Part shown: one piece after another, positions 1 through 13,500 of the stretch
Numbering within the stretch: position 1 is the stretch's first letter
Layout: each line of letters begins with the position of its first letter
NCBI GenBank assembly: GCA_000469685.2
Contig: LS997566.1
Span: forward strand, 47,510,373-47,574,372
Reading direction: 5' to 3'
DNA length: 64,000 nucleotides
Origin: Haemonchus contortus
Taxonomy: Eukaryota > Nematoda > Chromadorea > Rhabditida > Trichostrongylidae
Translations under genes and position numbers: made by a program
The notes under the pieces: model-generated
Seen by the model: only the letters and a program-made list of their open reading frames with translations
What the model was told of the DNA's origin: nothing
Database searches by the model: none

Positions 1-526
1 GCAGATGGATAACGTGCGGCCAGTGGCACAAACGGAACCCTGTAAAGGGTTGCATAGAGGGATCACATTTTCTGCTCGAAATAAAAGGAGATCGTAAATA
101 AACACTAAACTGTTACCTTTTGAGCGGAGTTCTCATAGAGAGAAATGGAACTAATTGAAATGGAAAATGAGAAGCGAAAAAAACCGGCTCAGAGAGACGA
201 GAATGGACAACGCCCGCAGAAGGTCGCACAACATTTCAAATTGATAGGAACAAATAAGGAAGTGAACGACCTGTACTCCATAATGATAGGAAAGGTTATT
301 AAATAATTTATGACACTTGCGAACATATTCATCACTTATAATATCACAGATTGTTATGCGTTTTCAAAGGAACACAGAACATAATATCGCCGATGACAAA
401 TACTATATAACCAATGCCAAGGTGTTCCGAAGCATTTGTAAAAAAATATATGCATAAATCAAGCTCATTCAAAGACCGAAGGTAGGTATGAGACGAAAGT
501 GAAGATAGATTGTAATGTTGGCTAAT
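1..526. other. Downstream flank of the FERRY3-like gene
   Basis: No coding exon is recognisable here. It follows the stop codon of the minus-strand gene that ends at 527, so it probably holds its 3' UTR and downstream sequence. No canonical AATAAA on the minus strand is evident, so the poly(A) site is not placed. Confidence 0.4.
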
Positions 527-3500
527 TTAAGGTTCTTGTACAGCCATTGAGACGCTTGGAACAAGATGAAAAATAGTGGGAAACATTGCTGAAATTTGTT
601 GATATACACCATCTGCCAGTCCTGAAGGCAGGACTAGGTGAATATTGAAGTGCGGAACACTGGTCACACCTCCACCAACCGCAGAACCCCCACAAACGCC
701 ACACACCTGAAAGGGTATTAGTAGGTTACTAGTAGTTTGCGTCTGCAGCTCTGACAATGAGCAGATTCATACTTTGGAGATGAACTAACAAACAAGTGGT
801 AGGAGACTGTAAAAGGATAATAACATACCATTCAATCAAAAACTACACAAACAGGACCTCAATGTGGTGAACTTTACTGACTCGGATATATGTAAATCAG
901 ACTACTGAACTCTAAGCTAAAGGTAGTTCAATCGCCACGGTGCATCCTAATCATAGCTTTATTATTAATCCCAGAAGATGATGGTGATGAAGTAACTTCT
1001 CCATGTAACCCTAAATACGATTCCCAGCTGAATTCGGTGACTATAAAGGCCCCTGACAATCCTCAGTCACCGATGAAAAAGCAAGAAAGGATTATACTAC
1101 TTGGAGACAAGTTCTCTTCTTAATGGTCTTGCGAAAATTTGTAACGATACTTTACCGACCTCCATTAAGTAGCCTTTCACACATTTGTATACCATCTCTG
1201 CCCGCCGCACACACCAGGCAATAGTCATATTCTGAAATTTATCCATGCGCTGTTCAATTTGCGTCTGGTTTTTCTTCAAGGATTTGTAATCATATTAATT
1301 AACAATTACAAAAAAACCACTTTGCATACCTCCGAGGCTTGTTCAACTAAAAGCAATGGGATGTGGATGGATGTGATGCCGAGTCGCACAGTAAGACGAA
1401 TGATGTTTCGTATACCGTTAAGGCACGGATGGCTAGAGTGCAACAGTAGAGAAAGGCAGAGCAAATTACCAGAGAAAACCTTACCGACTTGACAAATCCG
1501 CCGATTGAAGAGTGTCATCTACAACTAGGTGAAATACTAGCTGAAATGCAGGAATATGAAAAAAAAGCCTGATTTCTAATGGAAATTAGGCAAAACTAGG
1601 AAGACCAACGTTAAAAGTCAGTTCAAGTTTCGTTAAATACATCATGTGACTAACCGATCTACAACTCAGTGACCCAGTGACTACTCAAACACCTATGTAA
1701 CTGTGAGGCACAGACCTGACGTGAGAAAATTGCTCGTGTGTTTACCTGAACATCTCTCAGGTTCGAGTGACGCGTGCAGTACACATCTCCAACTTCTAAG
1801 GCAGTGTCAAGTGTTTCTTTGATGATCTTCTCTTTTGATTGCTTAGCTTTCATTCGTTCTGATGCAGATTCTTCCCTCCAGCACTTCGCTCTGACAGCCG
1901 AAAACCAATGGTCGTTGAAGAAATTTCGAGCTTGGTGTCAAAGTGATCTAAAAATGGACATACCGAATCGACGATGCCTTTCAGCTGTTTCGGTAGCGGA
2001 TCGAAGTGGAGCTCTGTCGACTGTTCGCAGACACGGGCAAACTCTAAAGAGACAGAGCAGAGAAACAAAAGTATTAAAATGCACTTATTTTCCCAAATAC
2101 AAACAATTCGAAGTAAATTATGCACCTGACGCACTGCTGGAGTGCCACATTGGATCGCGAGGCACCAGCATAACTAGCCCACTCAACTGTTTCCCATAAA
2201 GCGAAATGGACATTTGTAGCAGTGAGCTGACATCGATACCCTGAACACATAGAAATGGATAAAATGATTACTAGTAATGTCCATAAGTTTGTAATCACCT
2301 TAACAGGTGTGCAAAGCTCCACCATTGAATTGGCCGTTAAAAGCCTGACGTTGTGCATTGACTTTAGCTGGGCTCCTACAAGGCAGAAGCTACTTTTTTG
2401 AAGAGTATCTCACATGATTCAATGATTACACTAGGAATCCTAGTAAATAAAACTGTAAAGAATTGTGTTAGCCATGTCATGAAGAGAGGATACGATGAGT
2501 AGAGGAGTTGATGTGAGCAGAAGTTTTAGCGACATCAACCGAAGGGTAAACGTAGTGAGCAGGAAGTCTGTATTGGATGTGTGTTTACAAAATCTGCCCT
2601 TATTCCCTTGTTCTAGTTACTCTCAAGTCGTTGGGAAGAATCAGGTACTTTAAGAGTTTCCTAATCAACAGGAGAAAGCGACGTGAAATGATCATCGCCT
2701 CAGATTTGTAATGTAATGCAGTGTAATTTTGTTTGTAATAAAACCAACAAAAAAGATTGTTCCGAGGTGTATTTGAACATTTGAACAGTGAGGGACTAGC
2801 TTGTCAACCAATGGATACGTACCTATATAGATTGTATAGCTTTCATTCAATGCGTCTTCGTTGGAGTCCTCGATTCTATCGGCGGCCTTGCTTTGCGAGC
2901 TTCTACTTTAATGAATAACTCTTTAAAAAATAACTTATAATCGTAACTGTAAAAGGTTCTCACCTGAAAGCGCTTTCGTCAACCAAACTTGGCACTTCTA
3001 AGATGCTTCCACCTCCATACAAGATGTCAATTAGATCTCTGAAGCAGAGCACACATGATTCAATGAAAAGTCGTACTCCTTTGTGGGACTGAGGGAGATA
3101 CAAGATATATCACATCTTGGTCAACAAGGGAAGGAACATGTTGGTTGTGGCTTTACCTGAACTCTTTCCTTTGTCGTTCACTAAGACCTTCTACTTGGCA
3201 AGCGTAAGAGGCGTGCAGATTCTGAGAAAATGCAAACTATCAATTATGCCTTCGTTGATCGAGTTACAAGGAAGCCGCAAAAAAACTTACACAAAAAACA
3301 TTAAAGAATAAGAAATTACGCGGGAGTTGCTAACCCTGAGTTTTTCGTTGAGCTTGCTAAGTTCATGGGGATGGACGTCCTTATTGGAAGAAGCATCGTT
3401 AACGGCACTTTCGCACTTGTGTTTTAACTGCGCAACTTCCCAGTTTCTTACACGAATAATTTGGTTCATCTGAAAAATAGAATAAGGGAAAGTAATACTA

Positions 3501-4567
3501 CGACGGAGATCAAAAAGGTGAACACCAGGGCTCACATGAACTCACCTCATTGATCATGGCTATCTGCCTTCGCATCAATTCACCTAATTCTTGGCAGGAA
3601 GAGTTTTGCATGACGAAGGAAAACTTGTTGGCAAAGATCTCGGAAGGATCCAACACAAACTGCAATATGCATAGTTACCGTAGAGGATTACATGTTGAAG
3701 GCAATGCCCTTGGTAATATTGGAAGCATGGCAAAATTCAAGTCACTCCTCGTGAGGCTAGCTATGATGTCTTCCATAAAACTCGCAAAACGCGAGTTTTA
3801 TGGAAGACAGGCGAGTGCATACCGTTTCGATGAAATGGCCGTGGTCTTCAGAGACAGGCGGACCAACTATTAAAGTAGTTTGCGGTAACCAGTGGATAAC
3901 AATGCACTAGTGAGGGGCAACTGCAAGGGAATGGAAGGTTGGGTTGGCCTGGATGGGTTCTTTCCGGATTCATGTGGATGGATACGGTCACTATTCCACC
4001 TCTCACATCGTTTAATAAATCAAAAAAAAAAAGAATGGCAGCAATTCTGATATTCACCGTCTGATTGTTATCCATATCTGGTAACTCGAAACCAGACTCC
4101 AAAGCATTAAGAATGAGCGAATCGTCCATCTCGTCTTGATATTTTTGAGTTTTATCTCGTATGAAATTGGTCAACTCCTTCCGCAACTCTTAAAAAAACT
4201 GCTAAGCTCTAAAACTGGAAGGAGAAATTTCAAGGCTTGTAAACTGCTCGAGCAGAGCTTCAGAGGACAAACTCAAGGACTGACCCTCATGAGGCGTTAA
4301 ACAGCATGGTACATAAAGTAGTCTACCTCGTACCCGTACGCGTGCTCGTACCACTATTGGAGAGAAGAGCAACGTACCCACTTCGTCAACAACATCTAGC
4401 AGACCCCGTCCACCAAATACCGCTACATACTCGTCGACATCGGAATATTCTGGCTGAGGAATCGGAATCTCCACACTGAGAAGTTCTCGGTCGCCTGAAG
4501 TGTATCGAGCCAATTGCTCTGACAGCGTGTAGGTACATTTGATGGGGTTGAGGCTATCGAACGTCAT
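527..4567 (-). CDS. FERRY3: FERRY3 (C12orf4)-like protein, 13 exons, one apparent frameshift
   Basis: FERRY3 is a subunit of the FERRY complex, a Rab5 effector that links mRNAs and ribosomes to early endosomes. Coding exons, 5' to 3' on the minus strand, are 4567-4327, 4188-4058, 3659-3546, 3469-3335, 3221-3157, 3038-2964, 2344-2299, 2240-2126, 2043-1746, 1540-1485, 1432-1330, 1264-1160 and 706-527. Every junction is in phase except inside exon 2043-1746, where one base appears to be missing near 1931. Restoring the frame count gives about 554 aa, against about 552 aa recalled for the human protein. Family features seen: a charged helical centre, [42 protein letters not shown], then a C-terminal HLVLPSGL...[10 protein letters not shown]. 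Start: the ATG lies about 11 nt after a TTTCAG site. The family call rests on remembered motifs, not a search. The gene structure is more secure than the name. Confidence 0.65.
3767..3809. repeat. Perfect 19-bp inverted repeat with 5-nt loop
   Basis: Positions 3767-3785 and 3791-3809 are exact reverse complements around the loop AAAAC. The hairpin lies in the intron between the exons ending at 4058 and starting at 3659 of the FERRY3-like gene. Perfect pairing suggests a young fold-back or an RNA hairpin. No flanking target-site duplication is evident. Confidence 0.85.
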
Positions 4568-4595
4568 CCAAATTTGTTCTGAAATGGCAATGATC
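4568..4595 (-). promoter_or_regulatory. Possible trans-splice acceptor for the FERRY3-like gene
   Basis: On the minus strand a T-rich ATTTCAG ends at 4579 and the first in-frame ATG follows 11 nt later. No upstream coding exon was found. This layout fits a nematode spliced-leader acceptor, but an ordinary 5' UTR intron would look the same. Confidence 0.35.
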
Positions 4596-7500
4596 AAAGC
4601 ACTAATGATTAAAGATTCAGCAATAATCATTACGTTTGTAGGGGAAAAATGAATTGCATATCCGGTATTTATCATTTCGATCGAACGAGTCTGTTAGTAA
4701 AAGCTTGACTTAGACACTCCCAAATGGTGCAGCTGTTGTTATGAGCCTGACCATAAAGTTCTCCGACTCTTGCATTGAAGTCGACCAAGGGCCCGTGAAA
4801 AAGGGATTGGCAGATTCAAGTAGATAAGCTTGATGAATCACTCTTTCTGAAAGTACGGTAGTCGTAGTTGGTCTACCCCACCGTAAGAAAGCGAACTCCC
4901 ACTGGATTCCGGCTACTGCCCTAGAAATATTCTGCCAGAAAAGTATTCTATACAGACACCTCGGAGCATATACTAGTCATACTCATTTAGGAGCTTTGAT
5001 TTCAGCTTGTTAACTTATTCATTAAAAAACAAGGTCGAAGAGTGCAGCGAAGAAACCGTATGAGAGTAAACATCAAAGCAGAGGAAACACATGACAGAAA
5101 GAAAAATAATTAAACACCTAACAGCAAGGAAAGGAAAGAGACTTATAAAAAAGCATGACAAACCAACAAGAACAGGCTCCCAACATAAATTTTCGAAGAT
5201 TAGCGAAACTAGTTCAAATATTTAGATGGTGGGGTACTGTAGCGGGAAAGTAGTGCAATACACTATCAAGCATTCAAGGGGTTACAGGACCGTTGTCAAC
5301 CGCGTGAGTAGTGACTCAGCGTTTTTGTCGTTTTCTCTGCGTCTCCTCAAATAGGCACCTCACCGCGAAGAGGATAGAGGGCAGACGGAAGAACTCGCTA
5401 TTCCTCAATGCCTCTTATTACCAGCTATGCAATAGGATACCTAGTGGAGAACACTGTCGGGATAAGACTGAATCAATGATGTTACACATCTTCAAACGTT
5501 ATTGTTGATCTCAGCGCTGATTCCCATAAAAACAAAGTAGCAAATAGATTGCAAACTTGGGTTTTCTACAAACCACATAAGTTTTTTTCGGTGTAGATGT
5601 TCTATGCAGACGTTTTATTAATATTTGGACAAGAATCAAGCCTTTGCTTCTCTCAGACTATCTGAACTTCGAAATACGAAATTTCCTTAGTCGAAAGAAG
5701 TCTGTCTTTCTGAAAATTCTTCGACTCTTGGACCCATTCGAATGTCTACTCTTGACGAGAGAGCGCTCTGAAGGAGAGTACGGACAACGAGCGGACACGC
5801 CCTCCATCCGCTGGTGAACGCGAGACGCAGAGACTGCTTCGCCGTCTGATTCTCTCAGCGAGAGAAATTCTGGTTGACAACAGCCCTGTAACCCATTCAA
5901 GGCCGATTTTCGTTTCAAATATATGAAGATCCAAAAAGTTAGCCTGATGGGAATTAAACAAATTCTCTTTTAGAAAAAGTGGCGGAGTCGGGCCAACACA
6001 AGCGAGAGTTCAATGTGGACACTCGGTTCGTACAGTAACACGGCTATGGGTCATGGATAGAACGAAACCTTGTGCTGTAGTGACAACCCTTAGCTTCCCA
6101 CCTCGTGGCGATGTTTATGTGAAAGGTAAACACTTTTGAATTTATTAAGGGTCGAGGCGTCAAATATGACGTCTGCGAAGTTTTGCGTACGTTGCATTTT
6201 ATTTTACCATAAATTCACTGTAAGAGAAAAGTGCCCATACAGCATTTCCTTTCCTGTACTGGGTGGTTGCTCTCAGGACTGGATGAGTGAGTGTTCTACA
6301 TGGTCTGGGCTTAGCTGGTGTAGCTACTATTATTCGAATCAAACCGTTTGTCTTTACACAGGTAGCAGTTACATTCATTTCGAAGAAAGATGTCAATGTG
6401 AGAGTCACAAGTAACTAGGAAAAATAAAATCGATAGTGAAATAAGTAAAAGTGGCGGGAACACCTCCAATTGCTTACTTGGCATCGGACGGAAGGCGTTC
6501 ATGTGGCGCACTCCAGCATGGCCCTTCATCCCTCGTTTCCTAGAGATGTCTAGGCTGTATGGTCTTGTTCACTCAGGCAAACTTTAGACCATGGTTTATC
6601 CCTGGTACTAGCGATATGAAGGTGGCCAGTTTGCTGTCCCACTTCTTCCTAGCACTGGTGTCACACCATCGCAGGATCCGCGATCCTCAGCAAGTATCGC
6701 CACTCAATCCTACTCAGAACGTCTTCTGTGTACCATTTCAGACTAGGGTAGGTATTCTACAAGAGGTCCTTCTTCCTTTAATGGGAGCTCATCTTGTTGC
6801 CTGTATTGAGATTACAAGCGCAGCCCCTTTTTTTTCAGGGTGATCGTACAATCTTGTGTTTATTCCATCGCAGGTGATACTCCATGGGTTTCAGGACTCT
6901 GATCCCCTTGATGTTTTCCCTTAAAACTCGACTCAGTCACCTTCAAACGCTCAGTTCCAGTAAAGTAGATCTCCTCACATGGTTGGGGCCAATGCTAGCA
7001 CTTGTGGTGTGTCGTAGTGAGTAAGTCAGGTGTCATTAGCCTCTCCGCCACCTTCCTCAAAAATACGTATATTTCATGTATTATATCGAGTATCTAATTG
7101 ATATTCATTGCATTCATTGAAAAAAATCTGCTATGCCGATTGATCCTTTTGTCGCTCTTTTAAGTAAAAACTGATTTCTCGAATGCGAAATAGGATTTCT
7201 TCTGTTCCTTTCTATCCCTCCTACACTGCGACGTTGCGTTACGGATGGATTTTCCCGTGATCATATGAATCATTCGGCATGGCAGTTTCCTGGAAAGGTG
7301 TTCAAATATTTACGCTGCTCTTTGACTTTTTTCGCTGACTGATTGTGAGATGATACATCCGAAAGCGTTACGGTTGGTAGTTTGTGTGGATGACAGTCGG
7401 ATGACGCTGATGGCTTTTCGTTCCATTTCCTTACTCGATTGGCACCATATTGTGACCCATAGCCTTAGATTTCCCTCTATAGATATGAAAGTTCAAATGA

Positions 7501-10500
7501 GTAAACGGAAGTTCCTGATCGTACTACGTGGTGCACCCCTTCAATAGTTGTTAAGGTATTACCTAAAGTCTATTTGACCTCAAAAGAGCCTGGAAAGGGA
7601 GTTTTTGTGTGAAGGCAAGTTGGACGTACCTGTCGAATGAAAATCTGATCCTGATATGGAGGATGAACTCGTCAAGACACAAATACTTAGCAACCGTTCA
7701 TCAGGAACTCTTAATCCGCCTTCATTCTTTCCTGTCATACAAGTCCCGAGTTCATTGTCGAGCGGATCAGTGTTTTTATCTTCAGACTATTGGACTTTGG
7801 AATCAGTCTGCTGATGAAAACGGTAGGTTCCACGGGCTTGCGCAATGTTGGAGCAGGGGTATTTGGTATATCGTGATGTCTTGCGGCACATCCGTAATGA
7901 AGTGTAGGGACTTTATATCTGTCCAAGGCAGCGCTTGAGACAGATTTTAAAAAGTCCAAGGAATCGAAGTTTCGTAAAATATCGGTTCACAGCACTGTAT
8001 ACTGTTGATGCATAAGTAAGTATCTATTCGTATCGGACAAAAATTCCAGTTAGCTGTGGCTGATTCGAAGTGCAATCATCGTTGAGGATCCTCAGCTGTT
8101 CGTTGCTTGGACGGTGAAGCCGATGACAAACGAGCGCGACGTGGGGTGGTTTGTGCCCGGGACTCCCAGCGGTCTCGATTTCTCGCTTCTCAATTGTCAC
8201 CCATGTTTGCCGTTTTGCTTTGTGGGAGAAGCTGGAAATTGGAACGTTTCCGTAAGGGTGAACGCCTCCTTCCCACTTCTCCTCCCTTATTTGGGTAGTG
8301 AACAGACTTTCTACGCACCTGGCGACCATTCCCATGTTCTTTCCCCTCTACAATTCGCTCCCATTTCGCTTTCGAGATCCTTTACGAGCACGTGGATGTT
8401 GTTCTTGCTTCCTTGTTCCAAGAGCGCTGGCGGAGCTTGAATAGCTAGTCATTGTGTCTTCTAGCGATCCCACACCCCATTCATCCATCTACTCTCCCCG
8501 GAACTATTGCGTCATCCGAGAGCCAACCCGGTTTCTGAGTACATTTCCTTTCCGGTCCAAGAAAAACCGCTCAACCGCCTTAATCTCTCCGGCTCCGAAA
8601 CATTCGTCGAGGCATTTCTCCCTCGATTCAATTTATCTTCCCTTGACTTTAGTAGCTACTTGGCATTCATGCAGATATGCATCCATGCTTCTTCCGGCGC
8701 AACTTGACCAGCCCAGTTTTTTTTTTAATTTCCTCAGTTCATCATAGAAGAGTGAACACAGCCAATTCGCCCTCCGTGCCAAAGTCGAAATTTCTCTGAG
8801 GGCCACTAATTGGGAATTGGCCAGTGAGAACCACACTTTCAGTGCAGTAACTGACATTCTCCGCCACAGTAACCGAGTCGGAATTCGGCCATAGACACTC
8901 TAAGAGAAGCCAGAAAGTCTGAGGGAACCCGCCACTTCTAACGAGTTCATGGGCGATTCGGTAGAGTAATAAGTCTAAAAATTGAGTCTTTGCCATACTC
9001 ACCTAAAAAGGCAATCTATCCGAACACCATACAACTACAATTTTTTTGTCTGTTCATTCTGCTACTTTTTTGAATTTCTGAAATTTTGGTTTCTAACTTC
9101 CTGGATTTCATTCCTTCTTAGATCATTATAATTGTAGAGATTTCATTGAGTGTTTTTCTTACAAAGCCTACCGATCTCTCTAAATAACAGCTATCAAGCC
9201 GTTTCCGAGAAGAAGATTTCAAAATACGACGAATTTTGGAAGATTTCTGCGAGAGCTACCAGAATCTTGTGAACTAGCGACTTTCACAAACTTCAAATTG
9301 GAGAGCTTTCTTTTCGTGTAAGCTTTTCTATTACTTGAGCTCAAGCCTGATTCAGTTTTCGGGGAACTCGACACTTCTCTTTTTGAGAATGAGGGGAGAA
9401 CAACATTTCAACTGTTCCTTCCCTGACAAAATGTTTCCGGTTCAGTTTTCCGGATTCCAGCTATTGCTTTATGTAGTTCATGGGTAATCGTGTGGAAAAG
9501 TGCTCTCTCTGTTGCTTACGTGAATGACGGGGCTAGGGTTAGGCTTAGGCTCAGTCACAAGTGTAGAATCAGTTTGCAGATTGTAAAGCTGGGGATGTGG
9601 TCCTGAGCATGAGGTCGTGTTTGTCATCACCGGCTCCATTCTTCCATTGAAAGAGTGCAACCTCAGCCAAGCAGCATTTGTTGCCTGGGCAAATACGGAA
9701 CGCTGTGGGAGCCGTAAGAGATCGCACCTGACAAGCGTGACTTTCTATAGCACCGTCTCACCTCCCGTCTTCACCAAATATCTCTCTGATCAGTCGTCCC
9801 TGAAAAAAAAATAAAACTCTAATGTAACATTATTAGCAACTAGTGTTATTTGTAGTGAAGATTTGAAGTTTTGTTCAGGACTGAGAGTTTGCTCGAAATA
9901 GGCTTCATTTTTCTGATATTTGGCTCAAAAAGTGTGGGGAGCGGCGGTAGTTAAACAAAAAGTTACATGGAAGCAATTTTGTAGGAATATCGCCTGTATA
10001 TTCGGTCTCGGCATTTCCCTGGTTCATAAGTATTCATTAAAAATCCAGAATGAAGTGCTTTCGTTTGGCTTGATGTCTGCTGAAGGTTATGACTCTGAAC
10101 GTCCATTACTAGTGGTCTGCCACTTACATCATGGCTCCCTGGTCCTCTTGGGAGCCGGGGTACCGCTATCGCTCTACGATGCCCCTCGAACATCCGTCTC
10201 AGAAAAGTCGCACTCTGTCGTCTTACTCATTCTGGAGATTTTTGCTCATTTGTTTCAAACTTCATAGTAATAACAAATAAAGCCTCATTCATATAAACTT
10301 GCTTAGATCTTTGTCCTGCAGGTGCCGTACCGAATGGAATTTCAGTCTGCCTTTTGAGCCTGGTTGCTTAGTGAACGAGACAAGCTGCTTTCCCATATGC
10401 AGTAGTAGCCCGTACAATAGTTACCTTCTTAGCACCTGCTGCATCCATTCTATGGAATCGTCCTACTGAGATGGTTGACAACTCTTACTGGGTAGTTCTC

Positions 10501-13500
10501 TGTTTTTTGCTAAACAGGGCTCAGCAGCATAGTGTTCTCATACCCGCTAGGGCTGTTGTGCTCTTCTTGGCAAACCGTGCCTCTATTTCCATGGGTTAGA
10601 TAATCGTCGGTATGAATGTCCGAGGGGCAGTAGTGTCGGTCTTATGCAAATGCCCATTCAAATACGATCTATGCCTGCTGGACCATCCCACTCCCTAACT
10701 GACCCACCGTCCAGAGCGACTTGCTATCTCGAAACCCATCATTTTTCTGTCTTTGCTCCAATCGGAAAAGGTTTAGAATAGATTTTTTGTGTCGTAATCA
10801 GACGTTTCTCGGTACCGTAACTTTTTCATACAACAGAACCGTGATGTCGGGTACGTTGCTTTTCAAAGCATGGGGTCACATAAAATCACGACGACTCCCA
10901 TAAATTCTTTGGAAACGGAGCATTCTTTACATTTCTATCAAAGTTGGCCCTTTTTGCCCTTTGACCGAGTCCTCCAGGCAGTGTGCTGTCAATTTTTAAC
11001 TAACTTGCTCATGGTTGCCCTTCTTTCCCATAATGGCGGCTCCAATTGATGGCGACATTGAATGACGGGCGCGCTGTGTGGTGGTCACCTGGGTAATGCG
11101 TCCGATAAATTGCCTACTAGGTAAGTGGTCAGTGTTGATGACTGGGTTCAGCCATCTGCGGTTATTTTTAGCCCGTTCACTCTCTGCTGGTCTACTATCA
11201 GCCTTCCAGCTACAAAATGAACCCGTCCTTTGATGTCACTCATTCTTTACCCCCGAACTACTTCTTCGGCTTCGAAAGAAAGTCTCAAGCTTAATGATGC
11301 CTAGAAATGCCATCGCTTTCAGTATTTTCATATTAATATCAGATCTGGCGATGTTGACTGAACTTGTGAGAGCTCGTATGAGTTGAACTAGTAAGCAGAT
11401 GCGTACAAGTACCTTTTGCTTACCCACCTCCTTACCGTGTCAGGTCATAGCAGTTAAACCATTTGCAATCAAGCTGGAACCGATCCAATAGACCATTTCT
11501 ACAATATGTTTTCTCATCTCCAAATATTTGCTGCCATATGCTCCCACCAGAGTTCGCCATCTTTCATGTGCCTTCCAGTTTTCCCAGTGTAATCGAAAAA
11601 AACGTCCTTGCTGAGGTCACTTCTTCGTTCGTGGTGATCTGCCCTCCGCTACAGTTCTGTATACTCGATAACTTTCCTTTCGGACGCCAAACGACCTGCG
11701 CAAAAATTTCGTCGATAGTTTTCATTTTTTACGTCGTCTCATAACCTTCAGAACATTACCGTTTTTCGTCAATAAAAGCTGTTTTCGTCGGTTGACTGAC
11801 GGTGTGGGGGAATTTGTATTGTGATGATTAGTTTCGTGATAAACGAGAGGTTTCCACGTTGATCGAGTGACCTTCGGTTTGACGATGATCGCCATTATGG
11901 CTGCTGGTGATGGCTTTCGCACGCGATGTCAACCCGAGAAATCGTGTGCTGCCTGATGCATCGGAATGTTTGGTGCTTTGTTCGTCTCCGACCCATTCAT
12001 TTTAGCCCATGAGCCTTTGCGAGTGCCCAATCATAGCCTATGAAAGGAGAGATTCTGAGGCACTCGACGGAGCGAAACACAATTACCATGGGCAACAAAC
12101 TCATGCGAGGCAGAGTAAAGCGAAGAACAAGTTGTGCCGCGCAAGTGATGAGTACAACTTATTTACCGTCTATGGATGGAGTTGCTTGAACAGCATTTAC
12201 ACCCCATGCTCCGCTTTTTCAGATATGTTTTTAAAGGAATGTCAGAAGTCAGTCGAGCCAGGGTGAGGGTCGATGAAAAACCTCAAACAAACTCTACAGC
12301 ATCGAGAAAAGAGTCACCAATACGATAAGCCATGAGAGGATTAGACCTGTCCCAAGTGCAGGACAGCGGAATTCCTTTTCCGGAACGTGTGCTGAAGGGC
12401 CACGTCTTATCACTGAGAAAACAGTTCCATTCAGAAAGTCAACAACAAACATTTGCTGTGCTAGCACCGCTAAGTAATCAAACCGGCAAAAAACTGTTTT
12501 CGTCGCAGTTCTTGAATCTGGTCCCCACACCGGAGCTGTCGGAGAGCCCCGCTGCTCAAAATAGGTGAAAAAATTCGCTCCTGATTTGCCCTACACATGG
12601 GCGAGCAGTGCAATAGCGATTAATTCTGAGCAAATATTTGACAAGTGGAGCTTCCATTTCTGTTTCGGGAAGACACCTCCCTTCTAATCACATTTAAGTC
12701 AGTTCATATGGCCTGCAAGGCATGGCTTGTACCGGAATACATCGGAATGTTGACGAGGGCTTTATGGTGGTGGCAGATTGCTTTCATTCTAAATCTTCTC
12801 GCTATACAAACACCTCCTCTCGTTGTGTTACTTTGGCCTTCCTCGAAATACAGTGAAATGAACACAGTACCATTGCCATAGTGTTTGTCGCCGTTTCGCC
12901 AATTAAGCCCCGCCCATTTATTCGAATTAACTTCAACGATTAAGAAAATCTCAGCTGCACATCTCTCCCTTTTGATGAACCGCTCAGTCTTCTTTTTGTT
13001 TTTCCTTTTTCTCAGTTCCCTGAGCCATTTGAGGACGCTAGACCATTTCGTGGGCGGAAGGCCTATTCTCCTCTTACTTGCTTCTTAAATTGTAGGACAA
13101 TTATACATTTTAGATTACTTTTATGACTAATGACCCTCTGTTGGATCCTGAGAACCAGAAATTAGAGCCATAAAAAATTCTTCTTCACAAAAACTTGAAA
13201 AACTGAAGCACCGTAAGAAGTTTTTACGTCACCACGTAATTTTAACCTTATTCAGCCTACTTACAGTCGAGTAACCGAATGCAGCGCACAGTAAAACGGG
13301 ATTGTGAAAGCATCTTAAAATGCCCGTCGAGCTCTTGAAGACTTCAGTCGAACCCAGGATTTTCTAAAGACCTACACAGTAGGGGAGTAGAAAATGAGGG
13401 TTTTGGTTTGCATGCTGGGCCTGCGTTTTCAAGTGTCATTAGTCTGCCTGGCCGTGCATGACAAAATGGTCGATCCATTACATAGAAGACGCTGCGGCTC

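Noticed and set aside
1450..1571. Plus-strand frame reading like a coiled coil ([20 protein letters not shown])
   Set aside because: It is antisense to FERRY3-like exon 1540-1485, which is supported by phase and family motifs; no other plus-strand exon connects to it.
5658..5961. Overlapping minus-strand ORFs rich in Arg and Ser
   Set aside because: They are short, with no acceptor/donor chain continuing them; composition reflects a locally GC-richer, repeat-like stretch.
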